A stretch of DNA of 64,000 nucleotides, from assembly GCF_036588685.1 (NCBI RefSeq), contig NC_086380.1, positions 32,072,474 to 32,136,473 on the forward strand, written 5' to 3'. The position numbers and the translations under genes were made by a program. A model generated the notes under the pieces. It saw only the letters and a program-made list of their open reading frames with translations, made no database searches and was not told the origin of the DNA. The stretch is from Mytilus trossulus (taxonomy: Eukaryota > Mollusca > Bivalvia > Mytilida > Mytilidae). Shown piece by piece: positions 10,370 through 22,800 of this stretch (its first letter is position 1; every line of letters begins with the position of its first letter).

Positions 10370-10694
10370 CGGCCTTGAGAGTTGGTCTCCTGGTTCATCA
10401 ACGTCAAAGTCTTGAATACGCAAATTTCACATTTTGATTTACCATTCCGCGAATTTAAGTAGAAATAATGCAAATAAAAGAGGAATGTAGTTAACTTTTT
10501 TACACCCAAAGTTGGTTAGAAGAATCTCGGGCAGGTTTAAATGTACCATCTATAAAAATATCAGTCATTTCATTACATATATAAAGACGTTCCAAGTTGG
10601 TAAAATATGAAAAAGTGCTGAGGCATATTAAACACTCATAATAGTGTATAACTTCATAACTATCTCCACTAGAGCGAGGCATACAAATAAACAA
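10370..10694 (-). pseudogene. Remnant of a MULE-type transposase domain
   Basis: The minus-strand ORF ending near 10500 contains LERLYICNEMTDIFIDGTFK followed by a Gln-Leu-Trp-Val. This resembles the FxDGTFK...QL(Y/W) signature of the MULE transposase domain, the catalytic-Asp region. The reading is cut by a stop. A hydrophobic YIPLLFALF-like continuation follows in another frame, as expected at the next conserved strand. Only about 100 residues remain. This is recognition by eye; a profile search is needed to confirm it. Confidence 0.4.
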
Positions 10695-10919
10695 TGTAAA
10701 TCATTACTTCTCAGCTAAATGTACAAATAGGATGACCACTATCTTGGACTAGGGACTCTTAAGAGCTTGTGTCACCTACCTATGTAATACTCTCCAGCAT
10801 TGTAGACGAGAATAGAGTTACTGGAAAACCTATCTGGGTTTGTTTTTTGTATCTTGTATTGCTGGTCATTGAAGTCTGTTTAGTTTCTCCCTATTTTCAT
10901 GATCTTATTTAGTTTATCT

Positions 10920-11755
10920 CTATCTAAAATAATATTAAAAAATTCAAATAGCTCTAAAATTTGCAGTAAATTACCAATTCAGTGGCAGCAACTTATTTGT
11001 AGATCTTAGTTTGCTGTACATTACTGCTGTTTACAGTTTATCTTTCTCTGTAATTAATATTTAGGATCATAACTAATAAATTGCTTCGCTGTAGCCTGAT
11101 ACGACCGCAGAGGTTGAACCCTGAAGAGCTGAAGCAAATTTGGGGACAATATTCAAGCGTGATACTATTTTAATTTAGATTGTGATTAAAATTTTGATAT
11201 ATATAGATATAGGAAGATGAGGTGTGAGTGCCAATGAGTATAGATTTCTGAAACAATATGAATGTCAAGATATTACAAATCTATGGCGCAATACTGTGCA
11301 AGTAAAGATTCTTGAAATTTGAAAAAAAAAATTAAAAAATATTGCACCCCTTAGAAAAATTGGAATTCCATTCCCAAACTTTTTAAATCCCTCCTTTTAG
11401 CAATTATTCCCACACTGAATCAGTCTTTCCTGTAGTATGAAATCTTGTAGTACAATTGTAAGAAGATCTATACTCTTAAACAAAAGTTTGGAAACTACAA
11501 TAATGCTTGTTTTGGCCATTTTTGGTCCCTAATTTCTGCATGAATTTGGCAATTACGCCAAACTCAATCCCATCCTTCATTTTGTGATATGGAACCTTAT
11601 GGTACAATGTCATAGATATATACACTTACACACAAGTAATTGGCCAGAAACTACAAAAATGCTTGTTTTTGCCCCTTAATTCCTAAACTGATGGCACTAT
11701 AACCCTTGAAATAAATCCCAACCTACTACTTGTGGTATTAAACATTGTGACGTTC
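10920..11755. repeat. Diverged copies of the 15-kb direct-repeat module
   Basis: Stretches here, such as GCTGTACATTACTGCTGTTT at 11012 and the passage around AAACTACAAAAATGCTTGTT at 11650, recur at 14960-15780 (for instance GCTGTACATTACTGCTGTTT at about 15522). They belong to the same AT-rich dispersed element that ends in AAAAGCTCACTTGG. There is no coding potential. Confidence 0.5.
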
Positions 11756-11756
11756 A

Positions 11757-11930
11757 TTATCACTGAACTAGTATATATTTTTTAGGGGCCAGCTGAAGGA
11801 CGCCTCCGGGTGCGGGAATTTTTCGCTACATTGGAGACCTGTTGGTGACCTTCTGCTGTTGTTTTTTTCTTTGGTCGGGTTGTTGTCTCTTTGAGACATT
11901 CCCCATTTCCATTCTCAATTTTATGGTATA
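11757..11930 (+). repeat. Dispersed repeat (CAGCTGAAGGACGCCTCCGG type)
   Basis: This block runs from AACTAGTATATATT through GGACGCCTCCGGGTGCGGGA to CCCCATTTCCATTCTCAATT. It is repeated at 51777-51970 (+) and, inverted, at 19680-19825, 20118-20245 and 50615-50760. Fragments lie at 19255-19285, 28325-28385, 48105-48215 and 48385-48435. It is one of the most frequent repeats in this window. Confidence 0.8.
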
Positions 11931-11954
11931 ATTTCAGAGAAATTGAAATATTTA

Positions 11955-12545
11955 TAGACAGTCGGTATTCCAATGGGTACTAATTGTGCACTCATGCTGA
12001 CCGATTTGTTTTTGTACTCGTATGAAGCAGAATTCATTCAGAATCTTCTAAAAGACAAAAAGAAAAAGCACCTTGCGAAATTCTTTAATTTTTCTTTCCG
12101 ATATATTGATGATGTTCTATCATTGAATAACCCATATTTCAGCCAATACTTACATCTCATATATCCCAGTGAACTTGAAATTAGGGATACTATACTGATA
12201 CTAGAAGAAATGCTTCATACCTTGATCTTTTCCTTAATATTGACGCTGATGGACGACTTGACACGAAAATCTATGATAAACGGGACGATTTCAACTTCCC
12301 AATTATCAATTTCCCATTCTCAGTAGTAATTAACATACCCTCTGTCCCTTCGTATGGTGTTTACATATCACAATTGATACGTTATTCTCGTGCTTGTTCA
12401 CACTATACGCAGATCAAAAACAAGAGTGTGCTCCTTACGCAGAAACTGAGGAGCACAGCTGAAAATTGACACTCCGTAAATTTTATGGACACCATAACGA
12501 ATTGGTGGATCCATACGATTTGTCATTGACCAAACTAGCTTAGGA
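11955..12545 (+). pseudogene. Broken reverse-transcriptase fragment (possibly Penelope-like)
   Basis: The open stretch 11973-12326 starts at PMG-TNCA, continues with DLFLYSYEAEF and carries FRYIDDVLSL, the RT catalytic Y-x-D-D box. Before the ATG, the frame reads T-V-G-I-P after a TAG where related elements usually have Gln. Near 12190 the frame shifts: an LDL...D-DGRLDTK and YDKRDDFNFPI stretch is in another frame, followed by GVYISQLIRYSR further on. These motifs resemble a metazoan RT family that I associate with Penelope-like or related elements; the class is uncertain. The 5' part is missing and abuts the repeat at 11757-11930. Confidence 0.7.
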
Positions 12546-12619
12546 CATTTTAACCACATGATATATTGTAGTTTGTCATTACGTCGTCTTATCTTGTAAT
12601 TACTAAACGTGAATTATTT

Positions 12620-12800
12620 TCAATTGTGACTGTTTTGCCGATTGTGAATTCGCATTATCATAAGACGTGTTACGGTACTTATCTATCCCAAATTCATGTA
12701 TTTAGTTTAAATGTTTAATATTACAATTTTGTAATTCTCATCAGATTTTGTCAAATGTGTTGACGCCTTGTCTATTATATTCCATGTGTTATGGTAAAGA
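12620..12800 (+). repeat. Retroelement 3' module, copy 1
   Basis: The segment around TTATCATAAGACGTGTTACG, CTTATCTATCCCAAATTCAT and GTAATTCTCAT-AGATTTTGT is closely matched at 14700-14815. It directly follows the RT fragment and is probably its 3' untranslated part. Confidence 0.55.
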
Positions 12801-13024
12801 AAATTAATCACAGCCTTCATTTATTAGATTTGATTTTGTTCAACGTAATCTGTACGATGTTTTACGTTTGAAGTTAGATTCAAAACAAACCGGACATATA
12901 TAATATCGTTAATTGCTACCTTAGTTTGCTATCAATAAGTATTGAAATATGCATTGTTATTAAATGATATATCAGTATTTAGTTCAAATATAAACTTAAA
13001 TCTATCCTAATTCTATCTTATTCA

Positions 13025-13125
13025 TTCAAAATGTGACGTCATTTTTCATTTTTGATGATCTGTGTTACAAATTCAAATGTGACGTCATCTTTTGTCATCT
13101 TTAACAATTTCAAATATGACGTCAC
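13025..13125. promoter_or_regulatory. Three clustered TGACGTCA sites
   Basis: TGACGTCA occurs three times within about 95 bases (near 13034, 13080 and 13118), each followed by T or C and each preceded by an A/T-rich stretch containing AAATGTG or AAATATG. TGACGTCA is the canonical CRE (CREB/ATF) palindrome. No gene start lies nearby, so the cluster may be a repeat-derived tandem motif and not a functional promoter. Confidence 0.35.
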
Positions 13126-13552
13126 TTGGCGTTGAGGTTTTGACTTATTCGGATGTGTTTAATTTTTGTGTTGCATTTTTTCGGGTTATGTAATGTATTT
13201 CGGTTGTTTCCTGTTATTAGTAATAACTTCAGCTTTATCATGTATGTCTTTTGTATAGTCATTTTATAAAATTTACTGTTTGCAAAAGTATAAATTATTC
13301 TAAATAATACGGATGTTCTGGTACCTAACAGAAAACTCTGGCCGTTTTTGGCACATCTTTTTTTAACTTTTGGTCCTTGATAATGTTCAACTTTGTACTT
13401 GATTCGGCTTTCAAGCTTTTGTATATGGGCGTCACTTGTAAGTCTTGTGTGAACAAAATGCACTTCTGGCGTATTACAATTTTAAACTTGTTGCTTTTTG
13501 TTAGCTATAATTGTCATTTAAATGTTATATTTCACATGGCCATAAGAGAGGG

Positions 13553-14572
13553 AGGTTTTGTCATGTTGTTCCGGACAATATGGGTATTTGGAACATACGC
13601 GTATGGTCATGACCATATGCGTATACTCATATGGTCCGACCATACGTATGGTCGGACCATATGAATATATACTCGTTTGGTTATTAACGGGCCGGACCAT
13701 ATGAGTATTTGGACCATATAGGTATTTTTTTTTAATTATATGCATTAGAAAACTTAATAAAAAAAAACAATGATTGCTACATTTTGTACATGCACTTGTA
13801 TTATTTACTTGTAATTAAAATAACATTAAATATTGATGTCAAAGTTAGTTTTCATCGATAATTGTATTCTTGCATGTATGCGTAGGGCGACATTTACTTC
13901 CACACGGTACCATACCTTTTATTGGGTCCTGGGTCCTCCCGATGTGTCTAATGTGTTTTTAAAAAACTCTAGCTATTTAGATCTCCAATATCGTAACAAG
14001 AATAATTTAAAAGCACATCATATCACCAGACAACTTTGAAAATTAAACTAGGGTCCTTGCCGGTGACATTATTCATTATTTTAAAAACAAAAACACGTAC
14101 AAGTATAAAAATTCTGAATATTGCACTGATAATGCTTATTGAATAAAGTTTCAAAAGAAGGCAAATTATTAGACTCTTTGTCCTGTCGACTTTTACGTTA
14201 GTTTAGTTGACTTTTGTGTAACAGCCGGTTCATTTAGATATTTTTGGAAGTTATCTTCCCAGATCGTCATTTTTGCCATTCAATCGTAATAACATATCGG
14301 TAATGAAGAAAAAAATGTGTGTACTGCAGTTTTAACTAATGATGAAATCTATAATGTGAAACTGCTTATTCTATTTTGTTAATTTTGTTATTTTTAATTT
14401 TTAATAAATTTATAATAAAATGACCGTTGACAGTATCTTTTTGATGACGTGTTACTGGAAGTAAACCTGTTAATTACCCCGACCATATGAGTATATGTCC
14501 ATACGGTCATGACCATATGCGTATGGTCCAAATACTCATATGGTCCGGAACAATGCCACAAAACCGGGTTCA
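13553..14572. mobile_element. Fold-back element with CATATGGTC-rich inverted ends
   Basis: The left end (13553-13720) and right end (14478-14572) are inverted copies. The left begins GGTTTTGTCATGTTGTTCCG and the complement of the right begins GGTTTTGTGGCATTGTTCCG. Inside each end, motifs such as ACCATATGAGTAT, GGTCATGACC and GGTCCGACC are themselves palindromic and repeated, so each end can also fold on itself. The roughly 750-base centre is AT-rich and non-coding. I could not find a target-site duplication. Confidence 0.65.
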
Positions 14573-14980
14573 ACTCACAATTTGTTTCTTTAAAAATGTC
14601 CTGTACCAAGTCAGGAATACAGCTATTATAGTTCGTTTATATGTGTGTTACATTTTAACGTTGTGTTTCCGTTGTGTCGTTTGTTTTCTCTTATTTTTGA
14701 GTGTGAATTTCCATTACTATAAGACGTGTCACAATAGTTATCTATCCCAAATTATGTATTTGGTTTTGATGTTATATTTGTTATTCTCATAGGATTTTGT
14801 ATAATGTTTAGTCTGTTTCTGTGTGTGTTACATTTTAATGTTAAGTCGTTGTTCTCTTATATTTAATGCGTTTACCTCAGTTTTAGTTGGTTAACCCGAT
14901 TTTGGTTTTTTTATCCATGGAATTATGAGTTTTTAACAGCGGTATACTACTGTTGCCTTAATTTATACACAAGTAAATAT
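14573..14980 (+). repeat. Retroelement 3' end module, copy 2
   Basis: It contains GTACCAAGTCAGGAATACAG, ATAAGACGTGTCACAATAGT, a GTTAACCCGATTTTGGTTT stretch and AACAGCGGTATACTACTGTT followed by GCCTTAATTTA. The same order recurs at 58475-58690, and the first part recurs at 52270-52400. The GGTATACTACTG palindrome near the tip is shared. It is probably the 3' end of the RT-bearing element seen at 11955-12545. Confidence 0.55.
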
Positions 14981-15960
14981 CCTGAAAGTAGAAAAATGTC
15001 TGTTTTGGTCCACTAATTAATTAACGGTTGGAACCATAATCTCAAAAATCAATCCCAACCTTTCTTTTGTGGTATTGGACCATCTTATTAAATTTCATAG
15101 AGATCCATTCACTTAAACTATCATACCATTATACGATCCCAAAAAAATTTGCAGCTGTATAAAAATTGCAAAATTTTCTTTAAATTATTACTTTAAAGGC
15201 AGCAATTAAACAACAGGTTGCCTGATTGGTCTAAAAATTTCATTAAAGATAGATCTTGGCCTGATTAACAATTTTTGTTTTCAGGTTTGCTCTAAATACT
15301 TTGGTTTCAGAGATATAAGGTAATCCTACATTTTACCCCTATGTTCTATTTTACACATTTTTGAAACTAGATACCTCAATGTAGATTGTTGCCAAGCTTG
15401 ATTCTATTAATAGACTTAGTAGTTTCAGAGAAGATCTTTGTAAAATATTATAAAAATTTCTTTAAAAAATGTTAAATAAAGGCAACAGTAGCATACCGCT
15501 GTTCAAAACTCTATAAAAAATTGCTGTACATTACTGCTGTTTACAATTCATCTATATCTATAATAATATGGAAGATAATAACCAAAAATGCAAAATGTTC
15601 TTAAATTTACCAATTCAGGGGCTGCAACCCTATAACAGGTTGTCTGATTTATCTAAATATTTCAGGGCAGATAGATCTTGGCCTGATAAACATTTTTTTA
15701 TGTCAGGTTTGCTCTAAATGCTTTGGTTTCAGAGATATAAGCCACAATCTATATGTTACCCCCCATGTTCTATTTGTATCCATGGCTGCCATCTTGTTTG
15801 GCAGGCCAGGTCATTTGACACCATTTTTAATCTACATACCCCAATGATGATTGTATTTTAGTTTTGATTTATTTTGGTCCAGTAGTTTCAGAGGAGTAAA
15901 ATGTTAACAGACACCAATAGACAACATCGGACGAAAAGCTCACTTGGTACTAAAAATACT
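14981..15960 (+). repeat. Internally duplicated dispersed element
   Basis: Two direct copies of a module of roughly 180 bases lie at about 15180-15360 and 15590-15780. Both contain CAACAGGTTG or its close variant, ATAGATCTTGGCCTGAT-AAC and TTTCAGGTTTGCTCTAAAT, then TTGGTTTCAGAGATATAAG. The element ends near 15950 with CATCGGACGAAAAGCTCACT, the inverted counterpart of the motif at 7030. Confidence 0.65.
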
Positions 15961-16099
15961 TTAGTTAGTCAAAATAACCAATAATAAATAATAATAAACA
16001 AGAACATAATTATAAGTAAACAACATTTTATTATGAACTGAAAAATAGCATGTATAAAAGAAATAAACAAAATGACAACATAAATTCGGAAACAAGAAA

Positions 16100-16800
16100 C
16101 AAGAGCTTCAATTAATGTTATTTTTATTATCATTTTTCTTTGTTATCTTTTTGACACAGTGGTACAATGTACATAAAATTAAAAAGCTGACTTATATCAT
16201 AATGTAATAACATTTCACAAATGCAATTGAAACAGACTGTATATTCTTAGTATGCATCAATTAAAAATTGATCAGGTAAGCATCAGAAATTTGATAAATA
16301 ATATTAAAAAAACTCATTACAAGTATACTGCAATTTAATTCACTGTTTCAGAATCTTATGCATTCTGAGTAATATTTTCCAAATATGTACTAAACTGTCG
16401 TGATTTTTTAAAAACGTCCTACATAATTGAAATTCAACCAATGACTTGATGTTATTTTCATTTGGAGTACAACAACAAAATTACCCATAATGCTTTAAAT
16501 TCTGAAATTTTAAAATCTATTGGAAAGCCTTTTATTCAGTCCAATAGTTCAGTGAAAAAATACCTTAGCCCTTATCATCAGGGTGCTGAAAATGTCTGTA
16601 AAAAACAATAAGTTGATTGATATTATTAAAATTACAGTCACACTGGATATCCCTATGATGATTGTGGCCAAGTTAAGTTAATGTTGGCTAAGTAGCTTCA
16701 GAGGAGATGATTTTTGTAAAAATTTACAGACAGCAACAGATGAATACAACAGATCACAAGTGACAAGAAAAGCTCACTTGGCCGTGTGGGACAATTGAGC
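16100..16800 (+). repeat. Second, diverged terminus of the same element
   Basis: AT-rich non-coding sequence ending in GTAGCTTCAGAGGAGATGAT and GACAAGAAAAGCTCACTTGG (about 16765-16785). It parallels the terminus at 15890-15950. Confidence 0.45.
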
Positions 16801-16893
16801 TATATAGATTTATTAAGAAAACAACTCTATCCATCTTAAAGATCAAAATATAAAGTTAAACAAATGATTATGTTCATAGAACACACAAATGTA

Positions 16894-19800
16894 CTAATTA
16901 TTCAATCTCATCATTGACTGAATCAGATCATTTCTATCATCTTTAACTAATATGTCTTTTGGTTCTGAATAATACACAGTTGCCTTTTGTTTTCCAACTT
17001 CATTCATATTTTTTACCCCAGGTCCAAGGAGATGAACATGGTAATAATTTATGTGTAGCAATGTGAAGTATATCTGAAATGAACAAAGAAAATTAAACAA
17101 GGCTGACATACCAAGATCATAGCAAGAAAGGTTATAAAATTGTCAAACCAGTAAAATATTTTTCTAAAATTACATACATCAATCAAAAAAACACTTTTAT
17201 TTTTTATTAATTTTTACAATGCAACATCAGTTTATTATGAGTAGAAATACTTGCAATAAAACTATGGAGTTCCATATGCAATGGTCAGATTCAAAAGAGT
17301 TCAGAAATAGCAAACGTTAAATTTTCAGTGATGTGTTTACAGAAGATCTTCTTAAATAAACAACTGGCATGCATAGGGTAGGAAGATAGGTTTTCATTAT
17401 TATCTGATAAAATAGTATGGGATTTTGCTGCCAATAACTGCAAGGGTTATTTCAAATATTATCATACCCAACAAATTGGTATCATGACAGATCCATACCC
17501 TGTATCATTAATTAGCTACTGTCTGCATAATTAATATGCAGTGGCCGATTCAGGGGGGGGGCAAGGTTTGGAACCCAACCCTTTTTTTAGAAAATACATT
17601 TGAATGGTAACACATAGTCTGGAAACTATGCTGCCAATTGTTATGTAGTGACGTATCCCTCATGACATTTCTTCTCTTCTAATAAACTTATTAGCCAGAA
17701 CATTTATAATATGAACTTTTCCAGTGATATTGAATAATTCAACCCCCCTCGTTTTGTCTCCCATTACAATCTCCAAAAAAATGTTTAAACATAAAACATG
17801 TCAAAAACGATTTTTGCCCATAAATTTGTTCAGCTTAAGCTCCCTCTAATCTCATAATTTTAATCTTATTTTGTCTACCTTTGTTCCTATAATGATCATC
17901 CCTGGAACAAATCCTGTTTCCATAGAATTCCATGCTAAGAGAAGTTCTCCTCCATGTCGTCCAAGCACTTCATCACTGAGCCAGTGTTGGATGTTTGCCT
18001 TTTGGTCTTGGTCAACTTCTTTCCTTTCTTCTTTATTTGCATTAATAGATGCTTTCTTCACCTATGAACACACGAAAAGAACAATAATTTATCTTATTTT
18101 TCTTGAATGACAAAAATAACCCTTATCATCAAATCAAATTGTAATGTCTTTAGGTAGTTCATTAATTAACAGGATGATAAAAATTTGGTTGATTATATAG
18201 GGAATCACTGAAGCATGATTGCTCTTATGGCAGTCAGTGCCACCTCCCCCTTATAAAAAGTTCTGGTTCTGCACTGCATGATAATTAATTTTATTAATCA
18301 TCTGTTTGTGTGGTTATGGAACAAGATAAAAGCTAATGACTTGTGTTAGAAATCCCTTGTGTTAGAAATCCCTATCAACTCTACAAATATGGAAACAACA
18401 GTACAATATGATTTTTGAGGATGTAATTAATTGCTGTCCTATGATATGGTCCGTTTAAGAAATTCTTCAAATAGGCCACTCAAAATTGGATACTTAAAAT
18501 GTATGTACTTGTTCTTCTGAATTTTAGATACAACTAAATCTACAAGAGCAGCAAATGTTTTATTTAAAATGTTTTAATACATGTGTTAAGAATATGATAC
18601 CTGAAATTTGGTGAGAAGATGGCGGATTATAAATTTCATTCTTTAAATGTTTATTTTAAGGAGCAAGAATTGACATTTTAAAATTAAATTGCTGATTTCA
18701 CTTAACCGACAACCAAAAATAATTGGGGTTCTAGAATCCAAAGAACTATGAATCAATAGACCCCTTTCGAGTTATGTCCTTCACTGGAAAAGTTCATCAA
18801 TCATGCACCCCTTTATGATATCATTTACCAGATAGGGGGGATAGACTATATCCTTTCACTAGTATTAACGTTCATCAAGTTTCTTCATGATGCTCAATAT
18901 GCAGGATAAATTAAAAATAATGTTTGTTCTGTAGGTACTCTATCAAATTTTCCTATAATGACAGCAGTGCTGATTATCAATTATAAGAATTTAACTTGAT
19001 GAAATTATTCGTGCAATACAGCATTATAATATTTATATTTTTTCAACCGCATGTGCATCATGGGAGGGAAGTGATGATAACCCTTAATGCACAAATGATG
19101 TTCACTAAAACCAAAATTTTTGTCAGAAATATAAAGAACTGGAAAGTGGTCAACTACCAGTAAAAATTTTAATGCAGAAGATATTAAAGCAATATACATT
19201 ATAATCCTTGAAATCAAAAACCAATATTCACTCATGTGGGAAAAAAAGTTAGACATATTCCCCATTTCCATTCTCAATTTTATTTTGAATGTGTTTAAAG
19301 GTAGAATGTGTTGCTCTAAATAAATTATAGGATATTCTTCTTCTGCAACATGTGATGTCTGAGGGTAAAGGGCATTCCTACCCTCATGTATAAAACAATT
19401 TTCCAAATTTACCTCTGCAATGGTAACAGTTGATGATACAGAATGTGAAGTGATATCCTCATTTTTCTCCAATACAAGATCAGGAACTGATGTTACTTTT
19501 ACACCAGCTATTTTTATGGTGGTTTTATATAGTTGTCCTGACCTGAAATTTTAAAAGGGAAAAAATTCACACACTTAAATCCTGAGTGACATCATTTTCA
19601 TAAAATTATATATTAAAATGATAAAAAACTTTTAAAGAACTAAACAAAATAATTTTCATATTGCTATAAACAATAAAATGGAAAACTGAAATGGGGAATG
19701 TGTCAAAGAGACAATGACCCGACCAATGAGCAGAAAAAAAACCAAATGCCATCAAGAGCCTTAGCGGTTTTCAATACAGCGAAAAAATCCTGCATCCAGA

Positions 19801-22800
19801 AGTATGCTTCAGCTGGCCCTTAAACAAAAATGTGTACAAGTTCAGTGATACTAGACGTCATACTGAACTCTGAAATATATAAATGAACCAAAATTAAAAG
19901 TCATACAAGACTAAAAGGCCAGCAGAGGCTCCTGACTTGGGACCAGCGCAAAAATGCAGTGAGGTTAAACATCTTCTTGACGTTAAATGGTTGCTCCCTA
20001 AAGGATGCACCAAACCAATGAATGTATATATTTCTCAGGAAGTTGACGAAGAACTAGAATCTGTATCAGTCAAACACAGAAACATTTGGAAAATTCTGCA
20101 CGATTTTGGAATGTAAAATTGAGAATGGAAATGGGGAATGTGTCAAAGAGACAACAACCCGACCAAAATAAAAAAAACACAACAGCAGAAGGTCACCAAC
20201 AGGTCTTCAATGTATCGAGAAAAACTACATCCTGATATTTAAATAATGCCTAACTGTGCTGTAGTATATCACTGTTATGTACATAAGATTACTGTTTTAT
20301 GGAAATTTCATTGGTTCATCATACTAGATTTCTAAACATTCATGGCTTAACTAGCTGTCAGATAACTGCGAGCACTCTCAGATCTGTTCATTGTGTCTTT
20401 TTGTGTCCGGATGTATATGTACCTGGCCACGTCCACTTGTATTTTTGTCCATCTGATGAGTTTAGCCTTTTTCAACTGATTTTTATAGTTTGTTCTTATG
20501 TTGTACTATTAAACCACTGTCCCAAGTTAGGGGAGGGTTGGGATCCCGCTAACATGTTTAACCCCACCACATTATTTATGTATGTGCCTGTCCCAAGTCA
20601 GGAGCCTGTAATTCAGTGGTTGTTATTTGTTTATGTGTTACATATTTGTCTTTCGTTCATTTTCTTATATAAATAAGGCTGTTAGTTTTCTTGTTTGAAT
20701 TGTTTATCATTGTCTTATCGGGAGCTTTTATAGCTGACCATGCGGTATGGGCTTTGTTCATTGTTGAAGGCTGTACGGTGACCTATAGTTGTTTTAATGT
20801 CTGTGTTATTTTGGTCTCTTGTGGACGGTTGTCTCATTGGCAATCATACCACATCTTCTTTTTTCTATCAAAGTAAAAATTATATGCAAAGATAATTTAA
20901 GATATTCAAACGTAATATAAAGATCAGAATAAGAAACAATAAACCAACTTCCTTGCACAATGTAGACGATTGTACATATTGTTAGTACATGGTATATATG
21001 AGAAAATAATCATGAAATCAGTTTTTAATACCTAATCAAATATACCAAAGCATATTCTTTTAAGGTGATACCAAACATCTTCACTAAAATTAATTTGGCT
21101 TGTTTAATTTCATAAAACTTTCACAAAAAAATATCTACTTTGACATGTTTGATCCAATATATAAACAATAAAAATATGAGATAAAATTTTAAATAAAATT
21201 TTTAAATAAAATTTTAAATTATGTTAAACAGTTTTTATAACCATGATAACTGTTTGCTTACAAAGGTGTTAAATTACAAAGTCTTGCAAAACTGGACATT
21301 ACTGACGTATAAAATGCTTCTGGAACTGGTCCGTGTCCTAAATTGTTGCAATCTGCCATCTTGTTAACCAGACGTTTGACTTCTTTTATAAAGTCTAAAG
21401 CATGTTTGTAAATCACTGACCTGAAAAAGAATTTTTTTTTTTAATCAATGCTTGTTAATGAGTTAGCCTATCAAACATTATTAGTTACAGTGTGTAATTG
21501 TCCTAATACGAGAATTTATCGGGTCAATTAAATTTATATCGGGTGAGGCGAAGCCAAACCCGATATGAATTTTATTGACCCGATAAATTCTGTATTAGGA
21601 CAATTGAACACTGTGTAACGAATTTATCCTGATTTTGTTATATTACATATTATTATATTTAAATTCAAAATAATGACAACATCAACCAAATATATTTTAG
21701 ATATTTAATCTAAAACTGTGAAAAATTTAAATATTATTAAAAAAAAAAAAATTATTAGGTCAATGGTAGAAGGGAGATAATCCCAATTGACGTAATAAAT
21801 AAGGGAGATAATTCCTATTGACGTAATAAAAAAATGTACTGAAATTTATTAGGACAATATCAGCCAATCAAATTGCGAGAAATTACTCTAAATCAGGATA
21901 ATAATATATTCATCCTTCTTCTTCTTGTTCTAACCAACCCAGTTAAATATTCTAATTTACAAAATGTAAAATTGAAATTGATTAAAGAGTGTTTCATAGC
22001 TTTTAGGATTATATGAAGCAGTACTCGATCTATATAGATTTTTCTTAAATAACTACAAATTTTTATATGTTGTTGACACATAAATTTCTGTTTTAATCAT
22101 ATGGTAACTGACTTAGTTTTTTTGTCTATTAATCAATCTGTAACCTTGATGGTAGTCAAAAATCAACATTTTACAGCCTGCAAGCAGTGACGTTACAATT
22201 AATTCAACGTTTTGTTGGATTTTTTTTATCAAACAACACAACTTTTAATGATGTACTATATTGCAAAAAAGAAGTCTGTGACCTTTTCTTTATTTTGCAT
22301 CATACATTGTAATAAAGGAAATGTATGTATCAACAATATATAGTTTTTTAACAAAAAATTACATTTGATCTCTAGAGTCAAATTAGAAATTTGATGATCT
22401 TAAGACAAATTTTATAAAGTTTTCGCTGATTTTCTTTCCTTTTATATAAATATTCACCCATTTTGTGAGAATTGAATCGGTAATATTTCAAAATGACAAA
22501 CATGATAAACATGATAAATGAGATAAATGCATTATTTTTTGGAGTTTTCAGTTCCAAACTTCCAGTTCATCTAAACAGAGTTATAATAAACAAAATTTTA
22601 CTGAAATCTGTGACATACTATACATATATACATGATATATATAGCTAGTAGCCCATTTACTGTAATTTGACCTGAAGCAAACATCATATGTCCCTCTAGC
22701 AACAACATCACATTAACTTCACTTTTTGTTCACATTTAGAAGCAAGGCAGTTAATTAATTGTTTTACATTGTCTTATCAGGGCCTTTTCGGTATGGGCTT

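Noticed and set aside
20299..20676. 125-codon frame
   Set aside because: It runs through a compound dispersed repeat that occurs elsewhere in the window with different frames.
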